DNA from: Brevibacterium pigmentatum
GTDB lineage: Bacteria; Actinomycetota; Actinomycetes; Actinomycetales; Brevibacteriaceae
Assembly (NCBI RefSeq): GCF_011617465.1
Contig: NZ_CP050153.1
Span: 2,666,001 to 2,730,000, forward strand
DNA length: 64,000 nt
Reading direction: 5' to 3'
Of this stretch, positions 61,808 to 64,000 are shown in pieces. A program made the translations under genes and the position numbers. The notes beneath the pieces were generated by a model. The model saw only the letters and a program-made list of their open reading frames with translations, searched no databases and had not been told where the DNA came from. Numbering within the stretch: the first letter of the stretch is position 1; each line of letters begins with the position of its first letter.

Positions 61808-62856
61808 GGGTTCGCCTTCCTGCGGAGGTCTGCGAGTGGGGTTGCCTGATACGAGGGACGCCAATCGGGGTTGTCGACACGGCGGGCCATGTCGGCAAGG
61901 CTGATCTGCCCGTCTTGGAGCATCCGGTACCGGTCGGGACCGAGGGCGGCAACAGCGTCGTGAGGGTTGTTCGCTATCCAGTCCTCTGCCGAGGGGATGA
62001 TGTCGGGTGGTTCGTCGATGTCGAATCCGAGGTCGCGCCACGACTTTGTTTTGGGGATGAACGTGCATCGGCCGTTCTGGTGATCGAACGGGCCTTCGGT
62101 GTCGGGTGGATATTCGGTTCCGTGCTTCGCAATGCACGACGGGCACGTGCGAGACGAGAGTTCTGCATGCCACACGACCGCGGTCACAGTCGGGTTGGCG
62201 ATGTTCTGTGCCCGGTTCGCAGCCCGATGAGCATCCAACTGTTCGGTGCGGGCGATTCTGAGCGCCCGTGTGAGTCCCCCGTTGAACCCTGAGCGTGCCC
62301 GTTTGAGCATCTCCCGTGCTGCCCTGTCCGGATGCCAGCCACTGGGGACTGCGCGAATCAGTGCACTCTTCATCGCGTCGACAGCTTCATCCGACAGCGG
62401 CAGTGATGAGGCGTGGATCTGACCGAGGGACCGTTCGATGATCTGTTCAAGTGCCGACTGGTCGACACGCGTGAACGACGGGAGCAGCTTCGAATCGACG
62501 GGCGGCATCTGGGACGCCGCAACAGCGGTGGTGAGATCCGCGGTGCGTTCGACGACTTCGCGCACCGAATCCTCGAGTAGTGGCCCGAGCTCGGCTGCGA
62601 GTTCACGCAGTTTCGCCGCGGTCATCGCCAACGCTCGTTGAGTGCGCGCCAGGTTCGTGATCTGCGCCGGCGTGAGCGGTTCGCCCGCAGCCTTCTTCGC
62701 GAGGATGACGGCGATCGTGTCCTGCCACTCCTGGGCAACTTCCTGCCAGGCTTGCGCCCAGCGGGCAGTGAGTGCCCGGGTGGAGGCGTCAACATAGTCG
62801 TCGACCATGGCTCGCAATTCGGCGGCCCGACGTAGCGTCAACTCTGTGATGGCCAC
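61804..62856 (-). CDS. Minor head protein (Mu F/SPP1 gp7-like)
   Basis: 350 aa. Helical N-terminus; then G-W-H-P-D-R-A-A-R-E-M-L-K-R and the core L-R-I-A-R-T-E-Q-L-D-A-H-R-A-A-N-R-A. The motif H-A-E-L-S-S-R-T-C-P-S-C-I-A-K-H-G-T-E-Y, then H-Q-N-G-R-C-T-F-I-P matches the phage Mu F-like head morphogenesis domain. It binds the portal inside the procapsid. The overlap of 4 bp with the protease ATG shows translational coupling. Confidence 0.88.
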   Translation of the reverse strand: MAITELTLRRAAELRAMVDDYVDASTRALTARWAQAWQEVAQEWQDTIAVILAKKAAGEPLTPAQITNLARTQRALAMTAAKLRELAAELGPLLEDSVREVVERTADLTTAVAASQMPPVDSKLLPSFTRVDQSALEQIIERSLGQIHASSLPLSDEAVDAMKSALIRAVPSGWHPDRAAREMLKRARSGFNGGLTRALRIARTEQLDAHRAANRAQNIANPTVTAVVWHAELSSRTCPSCIAKHGTEYPPDTEGPFDHQNGRCTFIPKTKSWRDLGFDIDEPPDIIPSAEDWIANNPHDAVAALGPDRYRMLQDGQISLADMARRVDNPDWRPSYQATPLADLRRKANP

Positions 62857-62868
62857 GCCGAACCTCCT

Positions 62869-64000
62869 CTACTGGTTGAGCACTGCTGCGGGATCCTCGC
62901 CCCGGTTGTACGCATCCACGGCCGCATCCCCGGCACTGATATTTGGGTCGATGAAGTTGCCGGCGTCGTCGGTGAACTGGTCGAGGATCTCGTCGACATC
63001 CCTGACTCCGAGTGCACGGAGTAGGAGCCGCATCGTCTCCAACGGTGGGAGCTTCTGTGTTGCGTCGGCATCGACAATGGCTTTCACCATGACGTCAATG
63101 GGAGTGTCGTCGAGTTCCGGCCAGGTGAACGTGATCGTGCGGTCGTCTTCGTTGCCGAGGACAACTTCCTGCCGGCCCGTGTACGGGTCTGCTTTCACCC
63201 CGCCCTTGAGAGGTCCGCGGGGCGAGAGGACGGCTTGATCGATGACGTGGTTGAGGATGGCCCGGTAGGTTTCCGTCCACACGTCACGGCGTCCCTGCAT
63301 CTGCAACCGTGTTGGCTGGTTCAGGGTTTCCGCGACAGCACGTGCGCCGGTCTGCCCGGGGTCGGACATGAGCGTCGTGACAGGGATCCCGAACGCAGCC
63401 GCGACCATCGTGGCCAGCGGCCGGCCCGACTCGGCATCGATAGTGGCGCCAGTCTTCGGGACGGCCTCGAGTTGTGTGCCCGCGTCCCCGCCGACGATGC
63501 CACCAGCCTCAGTGAGGCTGTTGAGCTGGGAGCGCATCTGCTGGGCGGTGTTCTTCTTGCCCGACATCTTCCAAGCGATCCGGGACAAGGCTTTGGTGAG
63601 CTTTGCCCAGTCGTCAAGGAAACCCGTGTACCCGCGAGCCCAGGGTAGGGCGGCGTAGGCGTCTCCGATGCCGTACTTGCCGACCTTGTTGACGGCTGTG
63701 TGGTGCACGCTGGCGGACCAGTCGACGGGGTTGCCGTCAATGACTGGGAACTTCCGAGTCGGGTTATACCCGAGCGCCGGATACCAGGTGGTCTTCTGAC
63801 GAGTGGTGACTTTCGCGGTGCGTTCACCGATCGTTGTTTCAACGTAGTCGCGACGGTAGAACCACGGTTCGGATGCATCCTCGGGGTTAGTGAGGATGTC
63901 CGTGACTTCGAGCGGGTCGAGAGTGCGAACGCGAACGAACCCAGTATCGGGCGCGGTGAACAGGATCGCGTACATGTTACCGTCCGTCGACAACTGGCGC
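62869..64000 (-). CDS. Portal protein, C-terminal part (gene continues beyond the window)
   Basis: At least 376 aa are visible, open to the window edge. Portal features include the beta region F-V-R-V-R-T-L-D-P-L-E-V, W-Y-P-A-L-G-Y-N-P-T-R, and the stem-loop helix T-G-A-R-A-V-A-E-T-L-N-Q-P-T-R-L-Q-M-Q. P-L-A-T-M-V-A-A-A-F-G-I-P-V resembles SPP1-type portals of actinophages. Its end lies 12 bp before the minor head start. Terminase genes should follow in the unseen upstream part. Confidence 0.88.
   Translation of the reverse strand, partial: RQLSTDGNMYAILFTAPDTGFVRVRTLDPLEVTDILTNPEDASEPWFYRRDYVETTIGERTAKVTTRQKTTWYPALGYNPTRKFPVIDGNPVDWSASVHHTAVNKVGKYGIGDAYAALPWARGYTGFLDDWAKLTKALSRIAWKMSGKKNTAQQMRSQLNSLTEAGGIVGGDAGTQLEAVPKTGATIDAESGRPLATMVAAAFGIPVTTLMSDPGQTGARAVAETLNQPTRLQMQGRRDVWTETYRAILNHVIDQAVLSPRGPLKGGVKADPYTGRQEVVLGNEDDRTITFTWPELDDTPIDVMVKAIVDADATQKLPPLETMRLLLRALGVRDVDEILDQFTDDAGNFIDPNISAGDAAVDAYNRGEDPAAVLNQ

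Overview
The window is GC-rich with typical actinobacterial content: a mycothiol-dependent isomerase-like protein, a four-gene sdhCDAB operon, a class Ib ribonucleotide reductase C-terminus, and several genes whose -10 box sits 6-7 nt before the start codon, as in leaderless mRNAs. Taken together this suggests a Micrococcales member, most likely Brevibacterium or a close relative. The genus is an inference from gene content, not from a database match.

Host chromosome, 1-36.9 kb. From the left: the end of a GNAT gene; an MDMPI/ASCH/TetR group whose TetR gene diverges from an amidohydrolase-permease pair, with a perfect 19-bp palindrome between them; a PadR gene with a perfect 21-bp palindrome over its promoter and a co-transcribed HAAS-domain membrane protein; an RsmC/RlmG-type methyltransferase; and a fructose PTS operon read right to left (fruR-fruK-fruA-ptsI-ptsH). 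In this operon ptsI, for Enzyme I, carries a one-base frameshift. Next come an MHS-family transporter, a universal stress protein, a class C acid phosphatase-like protein, threonine aldolase, a DeoR remnant, sucCD, a MarR regulator, a GNAT, a lipoprotein, an FAD monooxygenase, adenosine deaminase beside a BMP/PnrA-type lipoprotein, an M20 amidohydrolase, mannose-1-phosphate guanylyltransferase, sdhCDAB and a D,D-carboxypeptidase. A small 56-aa ORF behind a good promoter and a roughly 230-nt leader sits just before the prophage.

Prophage, about 37.04 kb to beyond 64 kb. Immediately before it, on the minus strand, lie the last 27 codons and the terminator of nrdF, cut off from the rest of the gene. 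This marks an attachment junction at the 3' end of nrdF. The late genes run right to left on the minus strand in classical siphovirus order: portal, F-like minor head protein, protease with an internal scaffold start, decoration protein, major capsid, connector, stopper, HNH homing endonuclease, gp10-like protein, tail terminator, major tail tube, tail-assembly chaperones with a canonical -1 slippery heptamer, a 2058-aa tape measure with two wall-hydrolase-like domains, distal tail and receptor-binding proteins, amidase endolysin and holin. Terminase, integrase, repressor and early genes must lie past 64 kb.

Several genes do not belong to the lytic programme. These are a teichoic-acid-type glycosyltransferase beyond the late-operon terminator, two small plus-strand genes (88-aa membrane protein, 60-aa soluble protein) inserted between minus-strand tail genes, and a plus-strand zinc-finger/HTH gene. 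They look like lysogenic-conversion (moron) genes and are the most promising targets in the window.
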